From: a virus
IMG/VR virus record: IMGVR_UViG_3300046694_000140
Span: 1-42,603 of that record
Strand: one strand, 5' to 3'
DNA length: 42,603 nt
The notes beneath the pieces are model-generated. The model was not told where the DNA came from, did not search any database, and saw only the letters and a program-made list of their open reading frames with translations. Shown here in pieces: positions 1-7,299 of the stretch (position 1 is the stretch's first letter; every line of letters starts with the position of its first letter). Made by a program: the position numbers and the translations under genes.

Positions 1-2
1 AA

Positions 3-41
3 CCTAGGTGAGTTGCGGGGGGAAGCGAACTCAAACCTAAG
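3..41. repeat. Long imperfect hairpin at the left window end
   Basis: The arms CCTAGGTGAGTT and GAACTCAAACCTAAG flank a G-rich loop, giving a stem of about 12 bp with a small bulge. On the minus strand it lies just after the last gene. It could be a transcription terminator at the end of the leftmost operon or a structure near the physical genome end. No long U-tract remains before the window edge, so its role is open. Confidence 0.5.
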
Positions 42-69
42 CCAAGCACTGCTCGACGTCACTGCAGCA

Positions 70-318
70 TCATGGTTGTGCTAGTTGTTGTGCAACCTTC
101 TTGTACAGACCAAGAACGTTGTGCTCTACGACCTCATCGATTGCTCTCTCGATCTCGGCTTCTTGATCTGCTTCACTCAAGTCATCAGATAGCCTGACGA
201 CCCTAGCCAGGAAGGCGTTGGTGTGGTAGCCCATAGTGGTGTCCCATGTTGTCCACTCATCGTTCTGTGTGAATGGATCGTATGGGTTGTCCACTGTGGT
301 GAGCATGTGTTGTGTCAT
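70..318 (-). CDS. Conserved small phage protein (82 aa), function unknown
   Basis: This is the last gene on the minus strand, six bases after the RNA polymerase-like gene, and probably shares its transcript. A purine-rich GTAGGGAACC precedes the ATG. The N-terminal DNPYDPFTQNDEW segment followed by a TMGYHTNAFLARV stretch matches, from memory, a small protein very common in phages of Gram-positive bacteria, often beside the same kind of polymerase-like gene. The rest is acidic and probably helical, with no membrane segment. No function is established to my knowledge. Its fixed position next to the polymerase suggests a partner or accessory role, which is inference. The MTQHM start is preferred because of the upstream ribosome site; the second Met (MLTT) is an alternative. 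Confidence 0.8.
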   Translation of the reverse strand: MTQHMLTTVDNPYDPFTQNDEWTTWDTTMGYHTNAFLARVVRLSDDLSEADQEAEIERAIDEVVEHNVLGLYKKVAQQLAQP

Positions 319-324
319 GGTTCC

Positions 325-3054
325 CTACTCACCAAGGCTTCTCTTGAGGGTGGACACAGAGACACCCAGTGCTTCAGCCACCTCTGCCTGGTTGTACCCA
401 TTGCGAAGCATGGCCAGAGCCTGAGTCTTCTTGCCTCCACTCATGAGTGTCTTCTCCTTGGGGGTGGCCAGTTCCTTGACCTTGTCCAGATCTGCGTTAG
501 CAAGAATCTGGTTGAGCTTGCTGGTACTGATGGCACCTGCCTGGATAGCAGCCCATTCAGTATCAGTGATCTCAATTCGGGTCTTGTTGGCACCCGTGCG
601 CTGACGTGCTTCTTCAAGCGCCTTAGCCTTCAACTTCTTTTTCTCAGAAGGCTCCATGTCGGGGTTAGCCTGGGTCTTCTGACGGACCACGGCGTTTCCT
701 AGGACATGGGCCTGCCTTTCGAGGGGGGCGTTCCTGAGAGCGAGGGCTAGCTTCGCATCAAGGGAGCGGACCTCATGAGAATAGGCGGCCTTAGCAGAAG
801 GCGAATAGGGGGCTGTCTTGGTGTGGACCAGCTCCAACCTTGCCTGATTGGCAAGGGCCTTCAGCCTGTTCGAGTGATCTGCATAGATCTTCTCGATAGG
901 CGTACCAGAAGAGAGGGTGTGCGCGTTGTCTGCCTCAGCCAGCTTGGTCGACTTGGGCCCGAGCTTGAGTACTTCTCTCTCGGTGACCTTGCCTGACTTG
1001 CTGGTCTTGGTCTGGGTGTAGGTGGCACCCGAGTACTCGTAGACCCTCTTGCCTGTGGTCTTGTCGATCGGTCCGCCCTTGGCAGCAGAGCGGGGCTTCC
1101 TCTCGGGTACGTCCTGCTGTGAACCAGCCCTTGAGATGACGGTGGATGCGCCACCAGTTGAGCGGCCTTGATACTTCTTCATGAGAGCGGCGATGCCGTT
1201 GTCTCGGGCCGACTGCCTGTAGTCGAGGTTGTGCTTCTCACCATCGATCACGACCATGGAATGCCGAACTGCGCGCGCAAGCTCGGTTTCCGTAGCGCCC
1301 TTGAAGGTCATGTCGGTGATGAGGTTCGAAACCAGACCCATCTGGATGCCCTTGGTACGGGCGTCCATTCGCTTGATGGTGCTGTCATCAGGCAGCTTGT
1401 ACTTCATGGGGTCGAAGCCCTTGAGTCCCTCAAGAGGGGACTTGGTCCTGACCTTGCGATCCCGGTTCGGGATGACCAGAACGGTGTCACCATCGAAGTC
1501 TGCACCAGACAGTCGGTCGGCCACCGAGTGGTGGATACCGATTGCGTCGGGCGCATTGCCAAGAAGGCGCTTCGCTTCGGGGTGGTTGTTGTTGACCGTC
1601 AGCTCGGGGATCTCGAAGATGCCACCGTGCGGGTAACGGATCAGAACAACGGGCTCACCGTTCTTGTAGTTCGGTGCGTACACCTCGGTCGGCTTCATGC
1701 TGTTGATCGGCAGTATTACGTGTGACGCCTGCCGAGGAAGAGCCGCAGCCTTGAGGTGAACGGCCGACGAATCCGCGTCATCCGAGAACGCCTCAAGAAG
1801 GCGCTTCTTCACGACGGGGTTGGTCAGCGACATGATCTCGTCGAACTCACGCTTCTTGCGCTCGTAAGTCATGTCGAGCTGTCCGCGAGCGAGGGCAGTA
1901 GGCTGCTTCGACAGCATCTGAGACGAGAGGCTCTTAGACCACTTGCCCCAGCTGCCTTCCTCATTGACGATGTTCATCGCCGAACGGTTCGTACCAGGAA
2001 TCTCACGACCGAACGAATCCAGCTTGGGAAGCTGACGGACGATCGCACCGAACGGGTCGGTCGGGTCATCCTTCATCTTCTTCATGGCGTCGAGCTTGTT
2101 GCCCGTGTTGGACTTGTTCGTGTTGAACACGAGGTCCACACCATTCGGGAGATCATCCCGGTACATCGCCATGCCCTTGAGGTAGTGCGTACCTCCAACG
2201 GCGATTCGGACCTGAGCGTAGTTGGCCTTGCCCAGAGTCAGATCTTCCTTGCCGCGGCGCACGTAGATCACGCCGTCTGCGTCCTTGCCGCCTTCTTCTG
2301 CATAGCGGACCTTGACCCGGCTCGGATGTACCGAGATGGGAGGCTGCTTGGCGAAGTAGGTCTTACCACCATCATCCGAGTGGCTGCCTGGAATGCGGAT
2401 GTTGTCGCGGTTCCGGAAGACTTCGGAGTAAGTAGTGTTCGGCGGGACCAGGACCTTCATCCGGGTCTGGTGGGACGTGCCAAGTTGGTCGACCAAGACG
2501 TACTCGACGCCGTAGCCTTCCTCCTTCAGACGCGCAACGGCGATGCCGAGCTTGTCCTTGGTGACGCCCATGTGCTGTTCTACGCCGGCACCGACATCGA
2601 TGTAGCTGTGCTTGTCCACCTCAGCGCGGAGGACGTTAGCGGTCGACTCAAGGACGTCCGCCTTCCTCGTGGCACCGGGAGCGAGCAGAGTCCTGACAGT
2701 GGACTCGTTGAGGCCCATCTCTTTGGCGATGGCGACGTTGGAGTTGCCCGCATCCTTCAGGCGCTGTGCCTGCTGGACCTGACGAACCTTCTCCTCAGAC
2801 TTGGCAATGGACTTGGCCGCACGGAGCTGAGTCGTCGTGACACCCAGTCCACGGGCGATCTCCGCCTCGCTGAGGCCCTGCTTCTTGAGACCGTCGACCA
2901 TCCCCAGGAAGCCGGCGTTGCTGGCGTATTCGGGGCCGCCAGAACCCCACGGGTAGCGACCGGACTTACGGAGGATTCCGTAGTGAGCAAGCTCGTTCTC
3001 GTCGCCGTCAGCGTAGGCGTCGAGATAGGTTTCCTCGTCTATCGTAAAGGTCAC
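325..3054 (-). CDS. Single-chain RNA polymerase-like protein (YonO-type, DFDGD motif)
   Basis: This 909-residue protein carries ADFDGD (D519, D521, D523), the magnesium-binding signature of the multisubunit RNA polymerase beta' subunit and of single-chain relatives such as YonO of phage SPbeta, which is about the same length. An IRYPHGG segment upstream resembles the RxP region that precedes the catalytic motif in this superfamily. The N-terminus has an HYGILRKSGRYPWGSG motif (from H24), followed by two helix-turn-helix-like segments (about residues 56-81 and 99-124). A third such segment forms the extreme C-terminus. The gene starts 4 nt inside the end of the PD-(D/E)XK gene and follows a phage-type promoter near 3960. 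It could transcribe a class of phage genes. The catalytic assignment rests on the motif and length; the promoter it uses is unknown. Confidence 0.7.
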   Translation of the reverse strand: MTFTIDEETYLDAYADGDENELAHYGILRKSGRYPWGSGGPEYASNAGFLGMVDGLKKQGLSEAEIARGLGVTTTQLRAAKSIAKSEEKVRQVQQAQRLKDAGNSNVAIAKEMGLNESTVRTLLAPGATRKADVLESTANVLRAEVDKHSYIDVGAGVEQHMGVTKDKLGIAVARLKEEGYGVEYVLVDQLGTSHQTRMKVLVPPNTTYSEVFRNRDNIRIPGSHSDDGGKTYFAKQPPISVHPSRVKVRYAEEGGKDADGVIYVRRGKEDLTLGKANYAQVRIAVGGTHYLKGMAMYRDDLPNGVDLVFNTNKSNTGNKLDAMKKMKDDPTDPFGAIVRQLPKLDSFGREIPGTNRSAMNIVNEEGSWGKWSKSLSSQMLSKQPTALARGQLDMTYERKKREFDEIMSLTNPVVKKRLLEAFSDDADSSAVHLKAAALPRQASHVILPINSMKPTEVYAPNYKNGEPVVLIRYPHGGIFEIPELTVNNNHPEAKRLLGNAPDAIGIHHSVADRLSGADFDGDTVLVIPNRDRKVRTKSPLEGLKGFDPMKYKLPDDSTIKRMDARTKGIQMGLVSNLITDMTFKGATETELARAVRHSMVVIDGEKHNLDYRQSARDNGIAALMKKYQGRSTGGASTVISRAGSQQDVPERKPRSAAKGGPIDKTTGKRVYEYSGATYTQTKTSKSGKVTEREVLKLGPKSTKLAEADNAHTLSSGTPIEKIYADHSNRLKALANQARLELVHTKTAPYSPSAKAAYSHEVRSLDAKLALALRNAPLERQAHVLGNAVVRQKTQANPDMEPSEKKKLKAKALEEARQRTGANKTRIEITDTEWAAIQAGAISTSKLNQILANADLDKVKELATPKEKTLMSGGKKTQALAMLRNGYNQAEVAEALGVSVSTLKRSLGE

Positions 3055-3617
3055 TCTTCCTCCGCTCTACGCTTCTCGACGTACGCGTCGAACTCGATGA
3101 TGGTCTTCATGATTGCTCGGATGGCGGCGGGGTCGGCGTCGTACACGCGGATCTCGTCATTCTGGTAGATGCGAAGTTCCGTCTCGATGTCGTACGGGTC
3201 TATCCCGTATTCGAGACAGAAGAACGCCGCATAGTTCTCCAGCTGATGGTACGAGGTCGCGGTGACGCCGGTCTTCAAGTCGTGGATGTTGAGCTTCCGC
3301 TTCCTGAACCCAATGGTGTCCGCGGTTCCGAAACAGTTCCGAGAGACGAAAAGCATCTGCTCGGAGATCATCCCGAGATCGATGGCGTCCCGAACGTAAA
3401 GGCTGAGCGTGTTGTGCTCTTGGTCGGGTCCACCCATGTACTGCTTGAGGCCGATGGCCAGATGTGCGAGAGCGTGGAGGGCTGTGCCCCGTTGGGCCGC
3501 CTGGTGGGTCGTGAACGCCCTGTCGAGCTTGTCCAGAGTCCAGTTGTTCCAATGGTACTTACTGGCGCTCAGAAAGGCGTGCTGGCCCGCCAGATGCGAA
3601 TGCTTGTTCCAGTCCAC
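3051..3617 (-). CDS. RecB/Cas4-like PD-(D/E)XK nuclease
   Basis: The 188-residue protein has RGTALHALAHLA near residue 43 (the motif I helix with a metal-binding His), then GTADTIGF, HDLKTG and QLENYAAFF. This is the order G..H, GxxD, DxKTG, QxxxY that is typical of RecB-family and Cas4-like nucleases and of phage DUF2800-like proteins. It probably degrades or processes DNA during replication or recombination. The GTG start is preceded by GAGGACGTCCTCC, and the gene overlaps the upstream VRR-NUC gene by 59 nt and the downstream polymerase-like gene by 4 nt, so the three are co-transcribed and probably translationally coupled. The catalytic residues look intact. No helicase domain or Fe-S cysteine cluster is visible. 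Confidence 0.75.
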   Translation of the reverse strand: MDWNKHSHLAGQHAFLSASKYHWNNWTLDKLDRAFTTHQAAQRGTALHALAHLAIGLKQYMGGPDQEHNTLSLYVRDAIDLGMISEQMLFVSRNCFGTADTIGFRKRKLNIHDLKTGVTATSYHQLENYAAFFCLEYGIDPYDIETELRIYQNDEIRVYDADPAAIRAIMKTIIEFDAYVEKRRAEEE

Positions 3618-3879
3618 GGAGGACGTCCTCTTCGTTCGAAGGGTAGATGAAGGCCGCGAAGCTCATCTCATTCAGGGTCTCAACCCAGTAGGGCTGATTC
3701 ACCTGGATGGCGGCTGTAGCGCTGGCCTTGACTTCGAGCATCGCCCACTGGTTGCCGTAGAAGATAACGAGGTCCGGTATCCCTTGCAGGTACGTCGGGT
3801 CGTTCTTCAGGATCACGCAACCAGGGAACCGGCGCTCAAGCTCATCTATGAGTTTGGCTTGGTACTGGCTCTCCCGCAT
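3559..3879 (-). CDS. VRR-NUC domain nuclease
   Basis: This 106-residue protein opens with MRESQYQAKLIDELERRFPG, then NDPTYLQGIPDLVIF and AMLEVKAS, the E..Q, G-x-PD, E-x-K pattern of the VRR-NUC branch of the PD-(D/E)XK superfamily. Such small stand-alone proteins are common in phage replication modules and are thought to cut branched DNA. The chosen ATG has a good AGGAGAT site 4 nt upstream; the open frame extends 13 codons further, into the promoter region, without a ribosome site. It is the first gene of the leftmost operon, so the promoter at 3948-3972 should drive it together with the second nuclease, the RNA polymerase-like gene and the 82-residue protein. Confidence 0.8.
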   Translation of the reverse strand: MRESQYQAKLIDELERRFPGCVILKNDPTYLQGIPDLVIFYGNQWAMLEVKASATAAIQVNQPYWVETLNEMSFAAFIYPSNEEDVLRGLEQAFASGGPARLSERQ

Positions 3880-3895
3880 CGGGATCTCCTGTCGC

Positions 3896-3991
3896 GCTGA
3901 AAACAGAAAACACGGCAAACGCAGAGGGGCGCATTCGGCTCCCTTCTATCATAATGCACGATTACTCTGCGTGTCGGTATCTGTTTTTAGC
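3896..3991. repeat. Imperfect inverted repeat around the leftmost promoter
   Basis: The left arm (3896-3927) and right arm (3964-3991) share GCTRAAAACAGA, then ACRC and CGCAGAG in inverted order with small gaps. The dyad encloses the -10 element of the promoter at 3948-3972, and one arm contains its upstream CGCAGAG box. This looks like an operator or a structured leader rather than a chance repeat. The right arm also covers the stop codon of the upstream HNH-like gene. Confidence 0.55.
3948..3972 (-). promoter_or_regulatory. Promoter-like element of the nuclease/RNA polymerase operon
   Basis: Read on the minus strand: ACGCA, 14 nt, TATGAT. The spacing is identical to six other copies in the window, but here the GAGACCCCTAC leader is absent (AGAAGGGAGCC follows instead). 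It lies 69 bases upstream of the VRR-NUC start. It shows that the operon encoding the phage polymerase-like protein is read from the same promoter class as the membrane-protein genes. Confidence 0.6.
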
Positions 3992-4499
3992 GTAGTAGCT
4001 CGAACCTCTGATAGGTCGGCCAGACGTACGTCTTGTTGCGTACCGTCTCGAATATCTCCACGTCGAGGAGTCCGTGCGTCAGCGCGGCAACCCAAGAGTT
4101 CTCGTAGACCTCTTCCGTTTTCACCTCCACTATGGGGCGTGGAATTCTTGCGTGCGGCTTGCCCCGGAACTGGTCGAAGTACTGACGGGCGAACCAGCGC
4201 GGTCGCCACATCAAATTGTCTGCAGCGTTGTTCTCTCGATCCCCATCGAGATTGATCGGCGTGGTGAAGGTGTGCGACCTTGCGGTGAACACGAATGCGT
4301 GGGCCACCATGAGCGCGACCGAGCGCTTGTGCTGGACTCCGTTCTGCATCATCCCCACGTACACGATCCCGCGAGTGTTCTTCGACAGCTCCAGGATTCG
4401 ACCGGAGTTCCCATTGCGGAAAGCAATGTCACTTCGTACTCGTCCGAGGTTGCTCACCGAGTAGCTCGGGAAGCCTTGTACCACACACCATTCTTCCAT
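3987..4499 (-). CDS. NUMOD4/HNH-like DNA-binding protein, catalytic histidines missing
   Basis: The 170-residue protein starts EEWCVVQGFPSYSVSNLGRVRS, a NUMOD4 DNA-binding module as found in homing-type HNH proteins. The middle has INLDGDRENNAADNLMW, which aligns with the HNH core (HHIDG..NN...NLEW), but the usual His-His pair is replaced by Ile-Asn. It may therefore bind DNA without cutting, or use other residues. The chosen ATG has AGGTGGGG upstream; a longer frame runs into the repeat island. The gene sits between that island and the nuclease/polymerase operon, so a regulatory role is possible. Calling it a regulator is inference. A degenerate homing endonuclease is the alternative. Confidence 0.6.
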   Translation of the reverse strand: MEEWCVVQGFPSYSVSNLGRVRSDIAFRNGNSGRILELSKNTRGIVYVGMMQNGVQHKRSVALMVAHAFVFTARSHTFTTPINLDGDRENNAADNLMWRPRWFARQYFDQFRGKPHARIPRPIVEVKTEEVYENSWVAALTHGLLDVEIFETVRNKTYVWPTYQRFELLR

Positions 4500-4880
4500 G
4501 ATCCCCACCTGTTCGCTGAACTGTTCTTTACATCCGGCATTTTGGAACGTGTTGGAACGCAACCGGCGAAACGGACATGTTGGGTTGTGGTGAAATCTGA
4601 ATGCGAAGCAAAAACTTTTCTAAAAACGTTTCTAGGTATCTAATCTTACTAGTCTCGCGTGAAGGGGTAGGAGACAGTCAGATTTCACAACAGAAAAATT
4701 TTTTTGAAAAGTTTTGTGCTCAGCTTCAAATTTCACAACACAGGGGCGTTTTCGCAGGTCAGACCTGGTTTTAGCCCTTGCGAAATCTGAAAAACATGTG
4801 AAATCCGAACCGCCAGGACCGACGAATCGCGAGTTTTGTCACGTTCGCCGGTCCCGTTCCAAACTGCCAGGCTTGTCCGC
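4500..4880. repeat. Noncoding island with dyads and repeated GTGAAATCTGA motif
   Basis: No gene is supported in these 381 bases. They hold five copies of a GTTGTGAAATCTGA-like motif (near 4584-4600 and 4780-4808 forward; near 4678-4692 and 4726-4740 reverse). A large imperfect inverted repeat has arms at 4584-4620 and 4706-4739, both containing AAACTTTTC. A perfect palindrome CAGGTCAGACCTG lies at 4755-4767. A further inverted repeat has arms 4816-4826 and 4844-4854. The middle is much more A+T-rich than the rest of the window. It lies between the SF2 helicase gene and the NUMOD4/HNH-like gene. This organisation fits a replication origin or multi-operator control region; which one is not shown. 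Confidence 0.55.
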
Positions 4881-6053
4881 TTATGCCGCTTTGCCGACCT
4901 TCACGAACTTGGACTCGTTGAAGTCCTTCTTCTGGCGTAGTGCAGCCATCACTGCGAGATCGATCGCAGAATTCGACAGCAGCACGTAGTACTTAAGTAC
5001 CTTGAAGGGCGTGTTGAGGCGGTTTGTCCTACCGTGCGCCTGTTTCCACGTCCTGTACGAGTATGTCAGGGAATAGAACAGAGTCGCCCGAGTTGTGATA
5101 CAATTCCACGCTTCGGCCCCTGCTGTGTACTGCACGAGATAGACCCACCGTTCCGTCTCCGGAACCTCCTCGTGATTGTGCCCGTTCCACTCCGCAAGCG
5201 TGATCTCCTCCCGGAGCTTCAGCAGCTCCTCGCGCTCGTAGTCGAAGTTGTAGAACACGATGAGCCTCGGTTCCTCCTTGAGGACCTTCCGCACCGCTTC
5301 GAGCCTTGACTCGTGCGAGTACGTCAGCCTCCTCATGCAAGCGAATAGCTCCGAGACGTTCTTGATCGGGCGATCCAGGAAGGGGTTCCAACGCTCCTTC
5401 AGGAGCCTCTTGAACCCGACTTCGTCGAACTGCACCGGGAGGTTGATCGTGTCGCTCACAGCCTCGTACTCGTACGGCATGTGCACCAGGAGGCTGTTCC
5501 GGTGCTTGATGAGAGTGCCGACGTTGTGGTACGCCTTGATCTTCGGGTACTTGCTGAAACTGTCATACTCCACGTGCTGTGCTACGAACTCGGTCTTGTT
5601 CTTGTAGAACCCGTTCGCGACGAAGACCGGTACGTAGTCCATCCACGTGTCCCCAGGTGTGGCAGACAGAAGGACCCAGTTGTTGTTCTTGGCGATGTGC
5701 TTGAACGCCTTGACCCACGCCCCGCTCCCCACGAGGCGCTGTTCGTCGAAGATGAAGAAGGCTCCTTTGACGTTCTTGTACTTCGCGATGTTGTTCCACG
5801 AATCGGTACGAAGAACGCCGGCTACCGTGGCGCCTTTCTCAGTGCCAACGCCGTACCGCACGAACTCGGTGTCCCAGTCAAGGGCGTCCCGCTTCCGTGC
5901 GGTAGTAATGACGTAGACGTCTTTTGGTGCCTCCCGCTCAAGGTAGTAAGCCACCGCGGTGCGTGACTTCCCCGTCCCGACCCCACCCCAGAGGATGCAC
6001 CCGTTGTGCATCTTATCTACTGCAGCCCTCTGATGCGGGTACAGGTCAACCAT
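4881..6053 (-). CDS. SF2 (SNF2-like) DNA helicase/translocase
   Basis: The 390-residue protein has Walker A GGVGTGKS (residues 23-30), a degenerate DEAD-box FDEQ near residue 100, motif III LLSATP near 128 and a C-terminal motif VI HGRTNR near 336. This is the compact phage form of SNF2/DEAD-like ATPases. It probably unwinds or remodels DNA at the replication fork or origin. ATG 6053 is three bases after the preceding small gene, so the two form one transcript. It is the last gene before the repeat-rich island at 4500-4880. Together with the SF3 helicase in the polymerase fusion, the phage has two helicase-type ATPases. Confidence 0.85.
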   Translation of the reverse strand: MVDLYPHQRAAVDKMHNGCILWGGVGTGKSRTAVAYYLEREAPKDVYVITTARKRDALDWDTEFVRYGVGTEKGATVAGVLRTDSWNNIAKYKNVKGAFFIFDEQRLVGSGAWVKAFKHIAKNNNWVLLSATPGDTWMDYVPVFVANGFYKNKTEFVAQHVEYDSFSKYPKIKAYHNVGTLIKHRNSLLVHMPYEYEAVSDTINLPVQFDEVGFKRLLKERWNPFLDRPIKNVSELFACMRRLTYSHESRLEAVRKVLKEEPRLIVFYNFDYEREELLKLREEITLAEWNGHNHEEVPETERWVYLVQYTAGAEAWNCITTRATLFYSLTYSYRTWKQAHGRTNRLNTPFKVLKYYVLLSNSAIDLAVMAALRQKKDFNESKFVKVGKAA

Positions 6054-6056
6054 GGT

Positions 6057-6299
6057 CTACTCCTGATGTGTGCCCTTCGCCAAGTCGGCGAGGGTAGTGA
6101 CCGGAATGGGCTTGATGTGGACGACCTCTTCGTCGTCAACCCCCTGAGTGGCCGGCGCGGGGGCAGCGTTCACGACCTTGTCAGTCTGCCCCATGGATCG
6201 GAAAGCGCTCGGCCTCAAGCGCAGAGTCGGACCCCCGGCGATCATCCGGTTGTAGCCTCGCTCGCGGGCGAGCTGGTCGAATATGGGAGTGTCGCTCAT
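6057..6299 (-). CDS. Hypothetical protein (80 aa)
   Basis: I do not recognise this 80-residue protein. It begins MSDTPIFDQLARERGYNRMI and has a Pro/Ala-rich, acidic C-terminal half, probably partly disordered, with no membrane segment. AAAGGA lies 7 nt upstream of the ATG. It is separated from the previous gene by a terminator-like hairpin (6313-6347) and lies 3 nt before the SF2 helicase, suggesting a helicase accessory factor. That role is inferred from position only. Confidence 0.65.
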   Translation of the reverse strand: MSDTPIFDQLARERGYNRMIAGGPTLRLRPSAFRSMGQTDKVVNAAPAPATQGVDDEEVVHIKPIPVTTLADLAKGTHQE

Positions 6300-6312
6300 G
6301 GCAGTTCCTTTC

Positions 6313-6347
6313 GAAAAAGAGAGGACAGGGAGCCGAAGCTCCCCTGC
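6313..6347 (-). terminator. Intrinsic terminator with UUCG loop
   Basis: Read on the minus strand: CAGGGGAGC, loop TTCG, GCTCCCTG, then TCCTCTCTTTTT. It is a stable stem with one bulge, a UUCG tetraloop and a U-tract. It lies inside what otherwise looks like one operon, just ahead of the 80-residue gene and the helicase, so it may attenuate rather than end transcription. Confidence 0.75.
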
Positions 6348-6369
6348 CCCTTCACCCCGACCCCAGCGG

Positions 6370-6552
6370 TCAGGCGCTACATCTACCCTTCTGGCTCCAC
6401 CCGAGGTACTGCCAGGCGGAGATGGTGCTCTGGTTCATGCGAACGCGGAGGCGTGAGTTGTGCCGTTCGGTGTTCTCGAACAGCCAGTTCTCTACCTCCA
6501 TCGGTGTCCCCTCGAAGGTGATCGAGCCGTCCTGTTCTATGACGTAGTACAC
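6370..6552 (-). CDS. Hypothetical small protein (60 aa)
   Basis: The GTG start is preceded by GGGGAGGGG two bases upstream; a longer open frame upstream has non-coding composition. The protein begins YYVIEQDGSITFEGTPMEVE, a compact alpha/beta pattern, followed by WLFENTERHNSRLRVR. I do not assign a family. It ends 18 nt before the terminator at 6313-6347 and follows the 98-residue gene with an 11-nt gap, so it belongs to the replication operon. Confidence 0.6.
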   Translation of the reverse strand: MYYVIEQDGSITFEGTPMEVENWLFENTERHNSRLRVRMNQSTISAWQYLGWSQKGRCSA

Positions 6553-6563
6553 GTCCCCTCCCC

Positions 6564-6860
6564 TTAGATCAGATCGATGATCCTCTTTGTCATGCGCTCT
6601 GCGTACAGCCGGCGTGCCTGCCCCTTGACAGGTCGCTCCGCCTGGCGGTCCAGCACTTCCTCGACCACCTTGAGAATGGCGGCGAACTTCTCGCGGTTTG
6701 CGTACTCCGACACGGTGATGACCTTCTTGGTCTCCCCCACGAGAATGTAAGACCAACCGGCCGGGATCGGATGCCCCGACTTGATGCGACGGTCTATCTC
6801 TCCTGCCGGCTTAGAGGCCAATACGTTCATGTCCTTGTCGAACACCGTGTCGTTCGGCAT
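6564..6860 (-). CDS. Hypothetical protein (98 aa)
   Basis: Start MPNDTVFD at 6860 is chosen because GGGGAGAC lies just upstream; the open frame extends 25 codons further without a site. The protein has a short N-terminal beta-like part (PAGWSYILVGETKKVITVSEY) and a basic helical C-terminus rich in Arg/Lys. No known domain is recognised. Basic charge and position in the replication operon allow nucleic-acid binding, but nothing in the sequence proves it. Seven bases separate it from the upstream gene. Confidence 0.6.
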   Translation of the reverse strand: MPNDTVFDKDMNVLASKPAGEIDRRIKSGHPIPAGWSYILVGETKKVITVSEYANREKFAAILKVVEEVLDRQAERPVKGQARRLYAERMTKRIIDLI

Positions 6861-6867
6861 GTCTCCC

Positions 6868-7299
6868 CTAGAACAGTCCGAGAATCGCTCGGGTAGCCCT
6901 GTCCGCGACCGCGTCCATGCCGCGACTCGACTCACCGTTGTACGTGGCGGTGTCCTGCTTGTGCATCGCGTTCACGATGATCTGATGGACCTCCGCGTAC
7001 TTCTGGGACTCGTCCGCGATCTCCTGGAACGCCTGCAGGAACGACTTGTTCTTGTAGACGCGGAAGTTGTTGGCGTCCGTGAGCCTGGTGATCCAGTCAC
7101 CCACACGCGCCTCAGCCGTCTGCCTCCGGCCCGTGATGTTGCTTACCGGCACGCGGATGTACATGGCGTTCGTGGCCGGCAGGTGTCCATCGATGAGCTC
7201 TCCACCACACCAACCGGTGAGTTCCATGATGTTCTCCGCGGTGACGCGGATAGCCTGGACCTTGAACGTCCTTCTCTCGAACGTTGCTGTGACGATCAC
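6868..7299 (-). CDS. Conserved phage protein of unknown function (143 aa)
   Basis: The GTG at 7299 overlaps the stop of the preceding gene (GTGA), which fixes the start. Features include ENIMELTGWCGGELIDG, YIRVPVSNI, ARVGDWITR and NNFRVYKNKSFLQAFQEI. The last two (an RVGDW segment followed by FxVYxxxxFxxAF) form a signature I associate with small phage proteins of unknown function in many actinobacterial and Firmicute phages. It is probably a soluble alpha/beta protein. Its place in a chain of overlapping genes suggests early or replication-linked expression. Confidence 0.65.
   Translation of the reverse strand: MIVTATFERRTFKVQAIRVTAENIMELTGWCGGELIDGHLPATNAMYIRVPVSNITGRRQTAEARVGDWITRLTDANNFRVYKNKSFLQAFQEIADESQKYAEVHQIIVNAMHKQDTATYNGESSRGMDAVADRATRAILGLF

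Noticed and set aside
1756-3168. Long plus-strand open frame (470 codons) opposite the RNA polymerase-like gene
   Set aside because: It is the antisense shadow of the 909-residue gene in G+C-rich DNA; it lacks a ribosome site and recognisable motifs, and all supported genes lie on the minus strand.
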